Below are positions 63,476 to 64,000 of a DNA stretch of 64,000 nt, in pieces. Origin of the DNA: Volvox africanus (taxonomy: Eukaryota > Chlorophyta > Chlorophyceae > Chlamydomonadales > Volvocaceae). Positions within the stretch are counted from its first letter, which is position 1. Each line of letters starts with the position of its first letter. The position numbers and the translations under genes were made by a program. The stretch is taken from NCBI GenBank assembly GCA_030268105.1, contig BSDZ01000101.1, positions 1,798,001 through 1,862,000 of the forward strand, in the 5' to 3' direction. The notes under the pieces are model-generated. The model searched no databases. It was not told where the DNA came from and was given only the letters and a program-made list of their open reading frames with translations.

Positions 63476-64000
63476 CAAGGAATTCGTGCGTTAGCTCGCG
63501 TTAGGCTCGCGTCAGGGACCCCTAACGCAAGCCTAACGCAAGCTTAACGCGAACTAACGCGAGCTAACGCAAAGCCTAACGCAAATCAAACGCATTGCGT
63601 TATTGCTTGCGTATCGCTAACGCAATCCTAACGCACCTAACGCAATCGCAAATAAACTTTTTTGGGAGGGAACGAAAATGTTTGCGTTTACTTTGCGTTA
63701 GCTAACGCAACCTAACGCGAACTTACGCAATGTCAAACGCACCCACATAGATTCTAAGGTGTGCGTTAGGCCTAACGCAACGCAAGCGTTAGAGACCCAT
63801 ATGCAAGCAAAAATACATAGCGTGCATGGAAGTTAAAGTTCTCTAACGCACAATATACGCACGCCTAACGCGCATTAACGCGCATTAACGCATGCTTGCG
63901 TATGCTGCGAATAATGTGTACACAGGTAGCAGTTGTGGGTTGCGTAAAAGTTTTAAACGCATGTAACTAACATATTCGCACGCTTTCGCAAGGTCTTACG
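63476..64000. repeat. Dense CTAACGC / GCGTTAG array
   Basis: The heptamer CTAACGC and near forms (TTAACGC, CTAACGA), with their reverse complements, recur every 8-20 bases in both orientations up to the right edge. The spacing is irregular, so this is not an ordinary tandem satellite. It is not the TTTTAGGG algal telomere repeat. Confidence 0.8.

Noticed and set aside
63476..64000. Telomere or CRISPR array
   Set aside because: The unit is not TTTTAGGG, spacing is irregular, both orientations are mixed, and there are no unique spacers of constant length.

Overview
The window looks like nuclear DNA of a volvocine green alga (Volvox, Pleodorina or a close relative). The grounds are: many short GT-AG introns with good phase continuity, Ser-Pro/Pro-rich (hydroxyproline-type) extracellular segments, a class III nucleotide cyclase fused to a bacterial-type solute-binding ectodomain, abundant simple repeats and small palindromes, and TGTAA-type polyadenylation signals. 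It contains three large multi-exon genes, all on the + strand, built here by chaining exons by hand. No RNA-seq or homology search was available. There are no tRNA or rRNA genes, no CRISPR array and no operons.

Gene A (first exon perhaps 614, end 19104) encodes a single-pass membrane protein. It has a cysteine-containing ectodomain, about 700 residues of Pro-rich HRGP sequence in four exons, a pair of similar globular modules next to the membrane, one transmembrane helix (11677-11751), and an Ala/Gly-rich cytoplasmic tail with a new-looking R-F-x-R-P-G repeat. Gene B (24526-44908, 19 exons, 4,687 residues with every intron phase matching) is a giant receptor-type nucleotide cyclase: signal peptide, bacterial-type solute-binding ectodomain, one TM helix, and a C1/C2 cyclase pair. 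The C1 half is split by insertions of roughly 590, 930 and 200 residues, and a low-complexity tail of about 1,740 residues follows. Gene C (49704-60385) is a ferric-reductase/NADPH-oxidase-type flavocytochrome whose central heme exon I cannot find.

Two introns hold AT-rich bacterial DNA of Rickettsiales type. An intron of gene A carries a decayed lipB in antisense (about 16330-16900). An intron of gene B carries a mosaic of an AAA-ATPase-like gene start, an hflK fragment and an IS3-like transposase N-terminus (37155-37714). This is the most unexpected content of the window.

Other content: a SINE-like family with a Pol III B box (53265-53665 minus, 56290-56725 plus, a relic near 22331), a second dispersed repeat (17185-17340, 54430-54790, 56095-56290), a nearly identical 190-bp direct repeat (51104 and 55111), foldback elements (15967-16086, 18210-18510), clusters of back-to-back hairpins (22434-22718, 51469-51622), long microsatellites, a copia-like protease fragment (63290-63475), and a dense CTAACGC/GCGTTAG array running off the right edge. 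Intergenic stretches 1-613, 19105-24525, 44909-49703 and 60386-63289 show no convincing further genes.
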